From Alphaproteobacteria bacterium AO1-B (GTDB lineage: Bacteria; Pseudomonadota; Alphaproteobacteria; Rhizobiales; Stappiaceae), in contig MLAX01000004.1 of the NCBI GenBank assembly GCA_001890945.1, forward strand, positions 310,001 to 374,000: a DNA stretch of 64,000 bases, read 5' to 3'. Shown here piece after piece: positions 63,496 to 64,000 of this stretch; the first letter of the stretch is position 1, and every line of letters begins with the position of its first letter. The position numbers were made by a program, and so were the translations under genes. Below the pieces are notes generated by a model that searched no databases, was not told where the DNA came from, and saw nothing but the letters and a program-made list of their open reading frames with translations.

Positions 63496-64000
63496 CTACT
63501 CGGCGGCTTCGGAAGTGAAGAGTCTTTCCAAAAAAGCACCAGTGCGCTGGTAGTGGTCGAGCAATAGATGGCATGCGGTTTCTGTGTCGCGGTCGACAGC
63601 TGCATTCATGATCGCAGTGTGTTCGCTGCCGATATCACGGGTCGAATAGTCCAATGCCCTGCCGGCCAGATAACGGTACCGGATATTGAGATCATAGAGC
63701 TGATTGCAGAACTTCAGGAGAACCTTCGAGGTGCAGGCTGCGAGAAGGTTCATATGGAACGTCTTGTGCAGATCCTCGAACCGCTCAACATTGTTGCGTG
63801 GTTCGCGCATCATCCGGTGGTGGCTGATGACCAGGTTGTCTTCCCAAACCTGATCAGCATGGGCAATGCTTTCCCGCAGCGCCATCTCTTCCAGATGGCA
63901 CCGGAGTTTCAGGATTTCGGCAAAGTTTTCCCGGCCAACCTCCGCACTCCGAAAGCCACGTTGATCCAGTCTTTCGACTAGAAGGTCCGATACAAGCAAG
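63496..64000 (-). CDS. GntR family regulator, FCD domain (partial)
   Basis: C-terminal 167 residues of a FadR-subfamily regulator; the frame is open to the right edge and the winged helix lies beyond it. The helical FCD effector domain is intact, with metal/ligand residues in LHKTFHMNLLAA and GSEHTAIMNAAVDRD. It is convergent to the dioxygenase operon and is the best candidate to control it, with a carboxylic-acid effector. Confidence 0.85.
   Translation of the reverse strand, partial: LLVSDLLVERLDQRGFRSAEVGRENFAEILKLRCHLEEMALRESIAHADQVWEDNLVISHHRMMREPRNNVERFEDLHKTFHMNLLAACTSKVLLKFCNQLYDLNIRYRYLAGRALDYSTRDIGSEHTAIMNAAVDRDTETACHLLLDHYQRTGAFLERLFTSEAAE

Overview
The window looks like chromosomal DNA of a marine alphaproteobacterium, most likely Rhodobacterales or Stappiaceae (Roseibium/Labrenzia/Stappia-like). 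This is inferred from gene content and protein style: TTT and TRAP transporters, a Paracoccus-type sox cluster, form I CO dehydrogenase, and hutF-type histidine catabolism. No rRNA, tRNA, insertion sequence, prophage or CRISPR array was seen. Coding density is high; the only stretch over 300 bases without a gene is 50229-50651.

Layout. (1) 155-2496: tungstate ABC transporter tupBCA (minus). (2) 2689-7811: tctCBA tricarboxylate transporter with a CoA-transferase and a citryl-CoA-lyase-like enzyme (minus). Divergent from it is the tctDE two-component system, followed by a substrate-binding-protein-like gene (7996-11130). (3) 11141-19616: a ROK kinase and the hut histidine-degradation genes, hutF-hutC leftward and hutI-hutH-hutG-hutU rightward, from a shared promoter region with a dyad. 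(4) 19664-22958: a TRAP transporter resembling 2-oxo-acid systems, then an aldo/keto reductase. (5) 24220-38790: a complete sulfur-oxidation locus, soxVWXYZABCDEF (minus) divergent from soxS and the ArsR-type regulator soxR, then two YeeE/YedE transporters flanking a soxH-like metallo-hydrolase. (6) 38797-42211: LysR regulator, beta-hydroxyacid dehydrogenase and aldehyde dehydrogenase. (7) 42357-51920: aerobic CO dehydrogenase coxMSL with maturation genes coxDEFG and an MHYT-LytTR regulator; CoxL carries the form I active-site loop AYRCSFR. (8) 52108-55745: Mn/Fe-type ABC transporter sitABCD behind a large inverted-repeat operator. (9) 55849-64000: a secreted metallo-hydrolase, a YciI protein, and a catabolic unit (FAH-family enzyme, RutE-like nitroreductase, OsmC protein, TRAP transporter, intradiol dioxygenase) ending at a GntR/FCD regulator cut by the window edge.

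How they fit together. The set points to a mixotrophic heterotroph that takes up carboxylates, histidine and probably an aromatic or ring-derived acid, and draws extra electrons from thiosulfate/sulfide and carbon monoxide. Both lithotrophic modules carry their own sensors: SoxR has a two-cysteine arrangement like persulfide sensors, and the cox module has a membrane MHYT-LytTR protein. The least explained parts are the aromatic/TRAP unit at the right end, the binding-protein-like gene fused by overlap to tctDE, and two tiny ORFs in the cox operon.
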